In this document: positions 34,362 to 44,106 of the stretch, one piece after another
How positions within the stretch are numbered: position 1 is the stretch's first letter
Layout of the letters: the number at the start of each line of letters is the position of its first letter
Source of the DNA: Adiantum capillus-veneris
Lineage: Eukaryota; Streptophyta; Polypodiopsida; Polypodiales; Pteridaceae
Assembly: GCA_014529385.2 (NCBI GenBank)
Contig: CM043958.1
Location: forward strand, 121,178,817-121,242,816
Direction: 5' to 3'
Length of the DNA stretch: 64,000 nt
Program-made: the position numbers and the translations under genes
Notes under the pieces: model-generated
What the model was told of the DNA's origin: nothing
The model's database searches: none
The model's input: the letters and a program-made list of their open reading frames with translations, nothing else

Positions 34362-37300
34362 TCCATCAATTCGTGGACGAGGTCGTAGAGGGAGATGGCT
34401 TTCTTCAACTCAAGCTTCCAGTATCTTAGAGAGTAATGATCAAATAAGTGCAGTCTCTGTCACAAATATGTCAGATGGTTTGGAGACACAGGAGGAGGAG
34501 ATGCAAAGTCAGGACTTGGGGCTTGGCTCCATAAATGAAGTTGATGAATCTCTTGCCCCACAAGAGGCATGTTTTCAAATAGTGCCTTATGTCGTAAGAG
34601 ATGAAGTAGCAGTAGAGACTGAGACAGGGGAAGAGCACAAACTTTACATGCATAGAGGACAAGATATTCTTCAATGTACTCGCATGTTCAGTTGTTTTGA
34701 CTGCCCACCAATTCCTTTATGTCGATTGATCCCATATGCAAGGGTGAGAGGCTTACGAGATGATGCTAGTGGATTGAAAGCTGCTTTTGCAAAGGAGGGC
34801 TACATGCAAGAAAAAGGAGCTTTTATTGTTTCAGTTTGGAATTGCAAGGAGGAAGTTTATGTGACAGGTATTTCATTTCTCTGCTTTGGTCTTTCCTACT
34901 CTCTGTTTCTATGTTTTTTTTTGTTTTTCTCATAAATAGTAGTTGAGTGTGCTTTTCTGCCTATGATTATCTTTTTTGCAGAGGACCTTCTTTCTTCATG
35001 GGACCCAATATGGGTTGATATACATAAAGAGTTGTTCTCTCTAATAAAATGTTCTATGTTTGGGAGGGTAATCATAGAACGGTCGCTTGGATGGCTGCTA
35101 TTAGAGAGAGATTCTCCGTTGATCGAGAGAAACATTGTAGTGTGCTTTGTACAGTTATTGATTCTACTCGAGTGCCAGAGATAGCTCTGCTTAGTAGCTT
35201 GCAAAGAATGAATTTGTAAGCTTCATGACTTTCTATATATTTTAGTAGAAATTTTCTATGCTGTGTTTCTGACTTTGTATATATTGTATATGACCTTGGA
35301 ATAGCATGAATACACATGCCCTTGTAGTCACGCATCTTAGGAATGAGCTTGTCAACTGCTCCCACATTTGTGCAGCAGATCATGAAGCCTATGTAACAGG
35401 GCTACCAGAAAAATATCAAAAGTTGATTATTGCAGTCCGTAAGAAATACTCCAAGGGTGTGGAGCCTTGGTATCCACTTACTCATCGATACTTGGGAAAT
35501 CTCTTATACGATGTCAGTATCTTTGGCTTTCTTTTTATGGAACGATCTTATATTTTTACATATATTAAATTGTGTATTTAAGGATAAAATATGCAAGTAA
35601 TTGAGCCAAAGAGTATGTGCTTGTTTTTTGCAAATTATTTATTGTTAAGTATGTTTTGAAGGTTCAAATGTCCAAGGAATCGAGCCAAAGAATAGAGCAA
35701 GCTAGGCACACAATGACAAACGAAGAACTAATAAAAGAGGAGGAGAAAATATTGAATGATTTAGCACTCAAATATGGAGAGCGCGTTGGGAAGGTGGTTG
35801 AATTATTTTTGTTTTGGGTGTTTTGCACATAGTGTAATAGCTGTTTAAACTTGGTTTTCTATTCGTTCCTCAAAAACTACAGTTGCTAAATATTGTTGAT
35901 CTGAATCTTGGACCGGATTAGATGGTTCGAGTTCTTGCACTCGAATGGGGTCTTGATAGTTGGGCTACGCTTGAGAAACTGAACTTGATTGCTATGCATG
36001 ATGCTCATGTATTGAGCAAACTGTTATGGGTTTCCTTGCTTGAGGCAGATAAGATTACTAGATCCTCTTATGGTTTAAAGAAAGGAGATCATGTGTATCG
36101 CATGTGAGTAAAGTTTCTTTTGACTTTCAAGAATCTTTGATGTAGAGTTTCTAGTTTTTGTGATTATTTTAGTTAAATTTTTCTCAACTTCCTTGTTATG
36201 TAGTTGGATCCGTAGAGAGGGCCTTCTACAAAAGATTTTTGATAGGGCCACAAAGTTTGTGGAGGACTTGAGGACTTGTGGAGGATTTTTGATAGGGCCA
36301 CAAAGTTTGTGGAGGACTTGAGCAACATTGCTGGTGGTATTTTGTTGCCTCATGATTGCTCTCTTGCCTCTTACTTTGAGGAGTTCAAGTTTGAAGCACG
36401 ACCCTATCTTTATCCTTTGGAGACCTCTCTTGAAGCTAAGACAAAAGATGTTGACAAGCAAGCTATGAAGAAAGTGGACACGGTACGCATGGCATCTCAG
36501 CGGCTAGCCTACAGGTCAAACTCATCATACTTTTATTTCAAGCTTTCCATAATTACGAAGTGTGTAGTGATGTTATTTTGTTATTTTGTTTTAGATTTTT
36601 ATTATTCTTGGTTGGAAAAGGCTTTCTACCAGGGATTCCATTCTTAGCTAAGCAGTGGGCACAACTATCTACTGGGGAAGGATGCATGTACTCCCCTTCC
36701 ATGCATTAACTCACTACTTGGGAGATGGAGGCATGTCCATGGTGGATAGACATGGCTTCTGGGCATGTATTGGCAAGAGAGAGAGAGAGATTCACGATAC
36801 TATGAGAGTTGGTGGCACATCCGTCGATGTGCCTCTCCCTCTTAGAGTGGAAGAGGTTATATCCGGTAAATGGCTACTCAAAATAGCCTCAAACATAATT
36901 TGTCTAAGAGCTTTAAATTCTCTTTTTCCTAAAGTTATTTTTTATACATACCAATAATATTGTGTTTCTTTGGTTTTTTCAAGCTACAAATACTTCTCGC
37001 AAGGGAAAGGAGGTGATTGTTGAGACTAGGGTGGATGCAAACATGGAGGGAGAGCATGGTGAGCTTTCACTTGCAATGCAATTATTTGTTTCGTTCGTTT
37101 ATTGGAGTTAAGTCACTTTGTACTGCCTCTTGTATTGCAGTACCTCTTGGAGAGATTGTTGCAAAGAAAACCATTTCTTTTGTCTACATCGTTGATACTC
37201 CCTTGTCTTCTCTGTCCTCATTGCCTGACTCACGATGCATGGCCATTTCTGGGGACTACATAGCCATTGCTGCTGATTTTAGGGCCGGTGTTCGACATCC

Positions 37301-38312
37301 GGCATGGATTCATGTTCATGAGCACATGGGATGTGCACGCCTCGATGGGACCTTGTGCGTGCGTGGTGGGAGAACAGTCTCATGGGCTGCTGATTTTATT
37401 TTTTTGGATCTTCCCTTTGGTGGTTCCCTATTAGCCTCCCCTGTTGTACCCCTTTGGGATGCTTGTAGCGAGGATCATGTTCGTGCAGGCATGCAACTTG
37501 CATATTCGAGTTTGTCAGACTTAGGGTGGTTGTTGATCATGGTCTCTATGGCAGGTTTTTGCTTCATTCATAATTTTATACAATACTTGTTGATTTTTGT
37601 TGTGTGTTTTCTATTGTGACTTTTGAAACCTCTTGCAGGAGATACCATTGGTTGGGTTGAGAGATTTTGTCGTGCATCAGAGATGGCTATTCATCGTCGC
37701 ATTGTGGTCCTCCATCATGGAGCTTATGGTTATGGTAACAGCTTTGGTGGTCGGATTGAGGTAATGCTCTTCTACATATGAACTTGTTTGTTTCTCATTT
37801 TGGTGTGTTATTATTATTGTGATTGTCCTCTAATTGTCTATGTGGTGGTGTAGTTTCATTGTTCTCTCTTACTTATGGTGCATAGGGTTGGCATGCAACC
37901 ACCTTGCTTTGTGGTTGAGAGCACCCCACTATTCAATCGGCTTGGTATGCAGCCTTTGGATTCTTACATGATGCACCATCTTCCAGAGTCTTCTCTAGCC
38001 AGATCATCATCAGGGGAGCCATGGCGTGGTGGCTTACAACGAATTCACTCTTTTATTGCATGTTTTGTGGAGCTTCTTTGTAGGCCTGGAGGTCTTTGTT
38101 TGGAGTTGGGATGTGGTACAACGCCCGTATTGGCAGCATGCTTAGGCACAGGGTGGGTGTGTGCAGTAGTCGACATTGATGTCACTTTGATTTCAGATTA
38201 TGTGCAACCATTATTTCGCCCTAAAAAGCGAAGCAGAGAGGGAGCCTCCACCTCTCTTGATGTTGATGATGTGGGTGACATGCCTTCGCGTGTCAACCCC
38301 TTTGATGACTAG
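34362..38312 (+). pseudogene. ParB/Srx - DNA N4C/N6A methyltransferase fusion, 11 exons, damaged
   Basis: Eleven exons with phase-consistent GT-AG junctions: 34362-34867, 34982-35215, 35305-35512, 35662-35793, 35922-36103, 36204-36514, 36595-36865, 36984-37058, 37141-37554, 37639-37760, 37854-38312 (about 970 codons). Exon 1 opens with RGRGRRGRW (AT-hook-like). Exons 1-2 form a ParB/sulfiredoxin-like domain: IPLCRLIPYARVRGLRDDAS, then VWEGNHRTVAWMAAI. Exon 9 has FIFLDLPFGG, a motif IV-like box (DLPF for DPPY). Exon 11 has GGLCLELGCGTTPVLAACL and AVVDID, the SAM-binding motif I and acidic strand end. Motif IV before motif I marks a beta-class N4-cytosine/N6-adenine enzyme. Three lesions: a frame change at 35037-35042 (apparent extra CT), a 50-bp tandem duplication at 36234-36333, and a 1-2 bp shift near 36705. 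A 5' exon may be missing; otherwise ATG 34468 is the start. Confidence 0.85.
36234..36333. repeat. 50-bp tandem duplication in exon 6 of the methyltransferase gene
   Basis: GATTTTTGATAGGGCC begins at 36234 and again at 36284. Fifty is not a multiple of three, so the duplication shifts the frame. Confidence 0.92.
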
Positions 38313-39107
38313 TGAGAGTCCACCTTACACTTCATTTCCCCCACCTATTTTATGTTTCCATCATACTTTTATGCTATTTTGTCACTTTTTTGTATCATTG
38401 TTTAGTATTTGAAAATTATGGATAATGATTCAAACAACAATTTGAGATTTCTTGTGCTTTTAGGATGTAGATTTTGTATTGCTTGCATGTGGATTGTGAG
38501 ACTTATCTTTTTCTTTTTGTGTGGAAGTGTGTTGCCAGTTTATGCTGAGGGGATTGCAAAAACCATGGCTGTTGATATACAATACGATTTTGACACCCAC
38601 AAGAAGTGTCAGAGACGCAATGTCTTTATTGATGACGAGTGTGACTCTTCATAGTCACGAGATAGAACCATAGCATTTCTTGTTGTCATTAGAGTGCAGA
38701 GGCACGACATGCTGTTCTCTATATTCCACTAAATATTCCACTTGTTATCTTACAAATTTGAAGAAATCTCTATTTTTTTTGTATAAGATATGGCAATTCT
38801 CTCTTAGTACAGTTTTAGAAACTTGTGCATTGTTGACTTGCATTAGATTGCTCCATAAAATTTAAAGTTAAAATAAAAATTATGGTGTTGAATGTAGTTG
38901 TGGATCATTGCATGGTTTGTAATAGCTTTGCTACTAGCTTGGATTTCTCATTGCTCGACATCAAGTATCAACTGTGCAAAAGAATCTAGAGTCTAATTTT
39001 GAACAATCATATTGCTACGATTACTTAGGGATTCAAGATCCTACTATTGTTAAAGTAGGATCTTCATTCATCTTTCTTATCAAAGCCCATTTGGTTTCCT
39101 TATTCAT
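38313..39107. other. 3' flank of the methyltransferase gene inside the transposon
   Basis: Mostly AT-rich untranslated sequence. An open stretch at 38531-38654 (MAVDIQYDFDTHKK...) follows a possible acceptor, and a good donor GTGAGA overlaps the stop codon at 38310, but the phases do not join, so an extra exon is not supported. A hairpin with an 11-bp stem AAGATCCTACT lies at 39035-39064, near the right end. Confidence 0.5.
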
Positions 39108-39160
39108 TTGCTCAGATTTTCCTTCGCTCGAAAAATCTTGCTCGCCACACGGTAAGACTC
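39107..39160 (-). repeat. Right terminal inverted repeat (degenerate)
   Basis: Reverse-complemented it begins GAGTCTTACC and contains GCGAGCAAG, CGAGCGAAGG and CTGAGCAAATG at the same distances as the left end. Confidence 0.82.
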
Positions 39161-39168
39161 AGCCTATA
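39161..39168. other. Right target-site duplication AGCCTATA
   Basis: Second copy of the 8-bp duplication; after it the element 2 frame resumes with TACCTGAACCC. Confidence 0.93.
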
Positions 39169-40067
39169 TACCTGAACCCTTTCCAGAGCTTTTGTTTGAG
39201 CCATTTGAGTGGACTCAAATTTTAGCAACAATGGATGTATGTGTAAATACGTCTATGCCTACTCAATTTTGCAATGAGGACAGCTATGACATAATTCCCA
39301 TACAAATGATCTCAACCATCCACCTTGAAGACAAAATTTTGGAATCCAAGGATGATGAAAGCTCAACAAGTCTTTTCAGACCTCTACTATGATGCAATGG
39401 ATGAGTTAGAAGAACACTCAGCTACCTCAAATATGATTCGGGATTGGAAAAAGAACATGTAAGAGCTAAGCTACTCATGAAAGGAGGGGAGGAAAAGTTT
39501 TTTGACTTTCCAAACCAGAAACTGAGAAGATAGAAATGGTATAGATGAAAAAAAGACATAAGAAACGTGAAAGCTAGACCTATGCCATTAGTCTCCAGTA
39601 GAACACAATTCCTGATGCAGATAGATGCACATGATTGTGTCAAGGACAAAATCACTAGTAAATATCCTTTAAACGAAGAACATGAAATGACAAAAACATT
39701 GAGAAAAACAAGAAAGGAAACTCAAGCAAAGCCTAAAAACCAATACAAGGTTTCAACCATGACACGAGTTGAGCGGAAAAAGAAGTACCAAGAGTTGAAA
39801 AAAGCTCTAAAGGAGATATATACGACAAAAATGGAAACCACAAAAGAGGATGGTACAGATGTAATGAGCATTCCATCCCATTACAAAAAATATACTCTCC
39901 AAGATCAAAAAAGCATATATAGTCGAACAACCTGTCAGGGAACTATGAAAACAGGGCGAGTCCTATGAAGGAACTGAAAAAGCAAAAAGATAGATCTGGC
40001 TGAACCAGGAGAAGAGCCTAGACCTGCCTACATTGCAAATGACCTGATAGAAGAAGAAGAAGAGATT
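39169..40067 (+). pseudogene. Protease-RT linker of element 2
   Basis: Resumes the polyprotein after the insertion (EPFEWTQILATMDVC, parallel to element 1 EWEHILATLDVY). It continues as a lysine- and glutamate-rich linker at 39567-39968, with PRPAYIANDL shortly before RT. Several stops. It is a spacer without a visible catalytic motif. Confidence 0.75.
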
Positions 40068-41162
40068 TTGTTAAGCTTACTAAAAGAATACCGAGATATC
40101 TTTGCTTGGTCTTATAAGGATCTCAAGGGTGTTGATCCAGAAATCTGTCAACATACCATACCCATGAGAGACGAAACAAAACCAAGTAGACAAAGGCCAT
40201 ACACATATAATGAAACATTTGCCAAAAAGATCAAAGAAGAGGTTGAAAAGATAAAGGAGGCCAAATTCATTCATGAAATCGAACACACAGATTGGGTTTC
40301 TCCAATTGTGGTAGTACCCAAGAAAAATGGCAAACTACGAGTGTGTGTCAACCTCAAGAAAGTGAATGCAGCTACCATTAGAGACAACTTTCCTCTTCCA
40401 ATCACTGAGCATATTTTAGAGCGATTTGCAGGTAAAGAAGCTTACAAATTTTTAGATGGCTTTTCAGGATACAATCAACTTTTGGTTGACCCAAAAGATC
40501 AGCATAAAATTGCCTTTGCAACGAAATGGGGTATTTTTGCCTATCGGGTTATGCCTTTTGGGTTAACTAATGCTCCTACCACCTTTCAAAGATTGATGAG
40601 CCATGCTTTTAAAGGATATCTTAGGAATTTCTTGGAAGTATATATGGATGATCTATGCGTACATTCATCAATCCCGGCTGATCATTTAGAACACCTCAAA
40701 AAGGTATTTGAAAATTGTAGACTTTATAGGATTTTCTTAAATCTTGAGAAGTGCACATTTATGGGTAGACGAGAAAAAATTCTTGGACATATAGTGTCTA
40801 AAAATGGCATAGCTACTGATATGGACAAAATTCATCTTATTGCTGATTTGCCTAGACCAACAATAGTCAAAGGGGTTCAAGCCTTCATGGGACATTGTGG
40901 ATATTATAGACGGTTAATTTACATGTATGCTATAATTGCAAAACCCATGTACAACTTGATTACACACTTTGAGTGGACTGATAAGTGTGAAGAATCCTTC
41001 ATGAAGCTTAAGCAAGATCTCACCTCAGCTCCAATATTGAAAGCACCATATTGGAATAAGATATTCCACATACATGTAAATGCTTCCAATTTTGCCATTG
41101 GGTGTATACTAGCTCAACCAGGAGACAAAAAATTTGATTTTTATATTTCTTATGCTAGTTGA
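40068..41162 (+). CDS. Reverse transcriptase of element 2 (intact frame)
   Basis: 364 open codons, the best-preserved pol frame. It has DWVSPIVVVPKKNGKLRVCV, FLDGFSGYNQ, VMPFGLTNAPTTFQRLM, the catalytic YMDD box in FLEVYMDDLCVHSS, the thumb block KCTFMGRREKILGHIVS, and GYYRRLI. It ends in the start of RNase H, IFHIHVNASNFAIGCILAQ, where the catalytic aspartate of the usual DAS is asparagine. A stop and frame change follow. It copies element RNA into DNA. The frame is open, but the whole element is dead. Confidence 0.9.
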   Translation: MLSLLKEYRDIFAWSYKDLKGVDPEICQHTIPMRDETKPSRQRPYTYNETFAKKIKEEVEKIKEAKFIHEIEHTDWVSPIVVVPKKNGKLRVCVNLKKVNAATIRDNFPLPITEHILERFAGKEAYKFLDGFSGYNQLLVDPKDQHKIAFATKWGIFAYRVMPFGLTNAPTTFQRLMSHAFKGYLRNFLEVYMDDLCVHSSIPADHLEHLKKVFENCRLYRIFLNLEKCTFMGRREKILGHIVSKNGIATDMDKIHLIADLPRPTIVKGVQAFMGHCGYYRRLIYMYAIIAKPMYNLITHFEWTDKCEESFMKLKQDLTSAPILKAPYWNKIFHIHVNASNFAIGCILAQPGDKKFDFYISYAS

Positions 41163-42208
41163 TAGTTGAATATGGTAGAAAAGAACTATACACCAAGAGG
41201 AAAGGAGTAAGAATCATCTATGCCGCAAAAAAGTATAGACATTACCTATTAGCTAACAAATTTGTGTTCTTTGTGCACCACCAAGCCTTATTGTACTTGG
41301 TCAACAAGCCATGCAACACAGGAAGAATAGTGAGATGGTTCATTATTCTTCTGGAATTTGATTTCACTGTAGTTGTAAAAAAGGGCACTACTCATCAAAG
41401 AGTAGATCATTTGTCAAGGATTGTTTCAGGAGAACCACCTAAAGGAGTAGACAATGATCTACTAGATGCATATCTGTTCTCTGTTGAAATGATACCTCGA
41501 TGGTCGGAAAATATGGTATCATTGATGACCATAGCTCAAGTGGATTTGCAAATGCCACTTGCTATTACAATCAGATTAATTGAGAAATTGTCTATGTATC
41601 AGTTACTAGCTGGAAGGTTATACAAAAGAAATCAAGATAGACTATTGTTGTTGTGCATTAATCTTGAAGAGAAAGCCCAATACCTAAGTCAAGCACATAT
41701 TATCGTAGTAGTACTTCACTTTGTAGAAGATCAAACTATGCGACAGATCTTGAGACTTGGAGTATTTTGGCCAACTATGAGGAGTGATGTTCATTGTTTT
41801 GTGAAAGATTGTCTTCAATGTCAAAAACAAACACCCATAAGTCATGTAACATTGCTCCAAATGTCACCTGTTCCTAAGTGGAGTAGCTCTCTAGTTACTT
41901 ACTTATCAAGCCGAATATTTCCTGAGAATATGAGTAAACACCAACAAAGAGCAATTGAAACTGAAGCAAGAGACTGTGCTCTTATTGGAAACCAATTGTA
42001 TCGGAGAGGTAAGGATCAACACTTGCGTCTTTATGCAAATAAAGACGAATATATTCCCAATATAGAACAAGCACATGCTGGATTAGCTGAAGGTCACTTT
42101 TCTAGCAAGACCACCGCAAGAGCAATCTTAATGGCATGCATATGGTGGCCAACACTCTTTGCAAATGCCAAGGAATATGTTCAAAGGTGTGATGCATGTC
42201 AACAATAA
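41159..42208 (+). pseudogene. RNase H C-terminal part plus two tandem H2C2 zinc modules
   Basis: Begins with RNase H sequence (YAAKKYRHYLLANKFVFFV), with VHHQAL where TDHQAL is expected, so a second catalytic aspartate is lost; THQRVDHLSR ends the domain. Then two integrase-type zinc modules follow in tandem: the first with AHIIVVVLHF...VFWPTMRSDVHCFVKDCLQCQKQ, the second with AHAGLAEGHF...CIWWPTLFANAKEYVQRCDACQQ, each with an H-H-C-C pattern. Ty3 integrases normally have one. The frame ends in a stop before the core domain at 42196. Confidence 0.85.
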
Positions 42209-43182
42209 AAAATGACAACCGTGTAGATAGCATGCCCTTAAGACCAATGATAGGGGCTAGAGATTTCGCAGAATGGGGTATAGATTTTGTTGGGCCAATA
42301 CAGCCACCTGCTTATAGAACCCAAGCTCAATATATCATTGTAGCTACAAACTATTTGACCAAGTGGGCCGAAGCTAAATCAATTCAGAAGAATGATGCTA
42401 GAACCATCACCGCATTCTTATATGAGTATGTGTTCACAAGATATGGACTGCCAATAGAAATAGTCAGTGATAGGGGAACTCATTTCCTCAATGAGGTAAT
42501 AGAGTATATGATTAACAAATTCATGGTCATCCATAACAAATTAGCTCCCTATCACCCACAAGCAAATGGACAAGCTGAGCATACGAATAAAATTCTTAGC
42601 TCGGTTTTGACTAAAATGGTTAGTTCAGGAAGGACAAATCGGGAAATGAATATCCATGCAGCTCTATGGGCTTATCGAGTTTCATTCAAAACAGCTTTAA
42701 ATGCTACACCCTTTAACCTTGATTATGGTCTTGATGCCATACTGCCAATAGAATTTCTATTGCCGACACTAAGGGTAGCTAAGGATCTCGAGTGGACTGG
42801 ACATGAATTGTCAGAGAGACTGGAGGATTTAGAAAAGCTAGATGAGCAAAGGCTAATTGCTACAGCTCACATCTATGCACAAAAACGGAAACAAAAACAA
42901 TTTTTTGATTCCCATCTAATTACAAAAACCTTCAAAAAAGAGGACTTAGTTTTAATCTATTCCCTTAAGCAACACATTCCCAAGTTTAAGAAAAAGGAAA
43001 ACGGACCGTTTATCATTGAAGATGTATCTCCAAGTGGAGCAGTTAAGTTGTCCACCCTAGATGGTGAACCGATGGCTAATTGGATTAGTGGATGTCAATT
43101 AAAGAAGTACAATTTTCCACTAACCAATCAATTGTTAGAAAGGATGCATGTAGCTAAGCAAATAAAGATAAAAAAACAGTAG
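42196..43182 (+). CDS. Integrase core and C-terminal domain of element 2
   Basis: 328 codons. The DDE core has WGIDFVGPI (first D), IEIVSDRGTHFLNEVI (second D), and YHPQANGQAEHTNK (E). The C-terminal barrel has EDLVLIYSLKQHIPKFKKKENGPFIIEDVSPSGAVKL. No chromodomain follows. It would join element DNA to the target. The first codons overlap the end of the zinc-module frame, and the ancestral reading was continuous through the stop at 42206. Confidence 0.9.
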   Translation: MSTIKNDNRVDSMPLRPMIGARDFAEWGIDFVGPIQPPAYRTQAQYIIVATNYLTKWAEAKSIQKNDARTITAFLYEYVFTRYGLPIEIVSDRGTHFLNEVIEYMINKFMVIHNKLAPYHPQANGQAEHTNKILSSVLTKMVSSGRTNREMNIHAALWAYRVSFKTALNATPFNLDYGLDAILPIEFLLPTLRVAKDLEWTGHELSERLEDLEKLDEQRLIATAHIYAQKRKQKQFFDSHLITKTFKKEDLVLIYSLKQHIPKFKKKENGPFIIEDVSPSGAVKLSTLDGEPMANWISGCQLKKYNFPLTNQLLERMHVAKQIKIKKQ

Positions 43183-43218
43183 GTTATTGATGAATCCCAA
43201 GAAGAATCTCAGCTCTGA

Positions 43219-44106
43219 GTACTCAAAAGGAAAGCTACTTTCAAGAATAAACAAATACCTATTCCCATCAACACTCTGGAAATGGATGATCGACAATGGG
43301 AATTGCAAAAAGATGTCGTCTCAACAGATGATGAGTGGTTAGACGGAATAGACCTTCACATTAAGTTACAGCTGAACAATCATAGCAGGAATGTATTGGT
43401 CAACACAGGAGCTCGAGTAAATGCAGTCAGTTATTCCACATACAAGAGAGCAACAAGTCAGTCTAATTTGATAACAGGAATGACGACTATCAAAGGATGC
43501 AACAAGAACCCAACATCAACATTGGCAGTAGTCAATTTGAATGTGATAGTGCATGGATATTCATGTCCTCATCAATTTGTATGCTTACCAGATGAACACA
43601 TGAATGAGACAATGATTCTTGGAATGCCATGGATGCGGACATACAAGGAAGTACCAGATTGGGATACCAATCAGCTTAAGCTATCACCTAAAGGTGGACG
43701 ACTCATTGTTCCAATTGTACCAAGCAAAGAGGAATGGAGAGTAGGTTACTAGCAGAGCAAACCACAAAGCAATCAATCTTCTCCATCCTATAGAAAGGCA
43801 GATGCTACAAGTAGCATGCAAGGAGTCAGGCAAATTTGGGTACCAAAAGCACAGCTTAAGGACAAGCCATATCAAATATGGCTGTCCAAAACATCGTCGA
43901 CAGTATCAAAGACGGTTCCAAGGTTCAAAACACAAAGAAGAGCATCTCTGAGCAAGGAACCTACCATGAAATGGATTTGGAAGAAAAAGGAACACTTATC
44001 TTCTCCGCAAACTGTAAAACCAATCAAGCAAAGGAGAGTTAAGTCTCAGAAAACTCCACCACACCATTCTGACCAAGACAAAGCAAGATATCAATGGCGG
44101 GTGTAA
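43219..44106 (+). pseudogene. Second retropepsin-like ORF downstream of integrase
   Basis: One frame from about 43219 to 44106 with an in-frame TAG at 43750-43752. The first part has the shape of a retropepsin: IDLHIKLQLNNHSRNVLVNTGARVNAVSY, in which NTG stands where the catalytic DTG belongs, then a flap-like TIKGCNKN and the second-lobe block ETMILGMPWMRTYKEVPDW. The remainder is lysine-rich and basic (to KARYQWRV). It is separate from the regular protease at 27420 and lies after pol. It is either a degenerate duplicate or a non-catalytic dimer partner; I cannot tell which. Confidence 0.7.

Larger units (their letters stand above)
27943..39160. mobile_element. 11.2-kb DNA transposon carrying a SWIM transposase and a ParB-DNA methyltransferase
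   Basis: Flanked by the 8-bp TSD AGCCTATA. The terminal repeats are degenerate but in register: counting from each end, GAG at 1-3, CGAGC at 17-21, CGAGC at 31-35 and CTGAGCAAA at 46-54 agree. The left subterminal region has tandem repeats with GCAAACCATAAAC; the right has an 11-bp-stem hairpin. Contents: a transposase gene on the minus strand (28678-31872), a methyltransferase gene on the plus strand (34362-38312), and between their 5' ends 2.5 kb with six palindromes. An 8-bp TSD fits hAT, Zisupton/KDZ-like and some MULE elements; the SWIM finger and zinc cluster favour a MULE- or KDZ-like relative (inference). Both genes are damaged, so this copy cannot move itself. Confidence 0.9.

Noticed and set aside
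37875-37890. Acceptor at GCATAG (37887) for the last methyltransferase exon
   Set aside because: It puts a stop shortly downstream; the acceptor at 37853 keeps phase 0 and continues into the motif I region.
34362-38312. Methyltransferase gene as bacterial or phage contamination
   Set aside because: Ten phase-consistent GT-AG introns and location inside a nested plant transposon exclude it.
38409-38654. An additional 3' exon of the methyltransferase gene
   Set aside because: The donor overlapping the stop and the candidate acceptor do not preserve the reading frame.
27943-39160. Calling the DNA transposon a hAT element because of its 8-bp TSD
   Set aside because: The ends do not start with the usual hAT CAG, and the transposase has SWIM and C-H/E motifs not typical of hAT.
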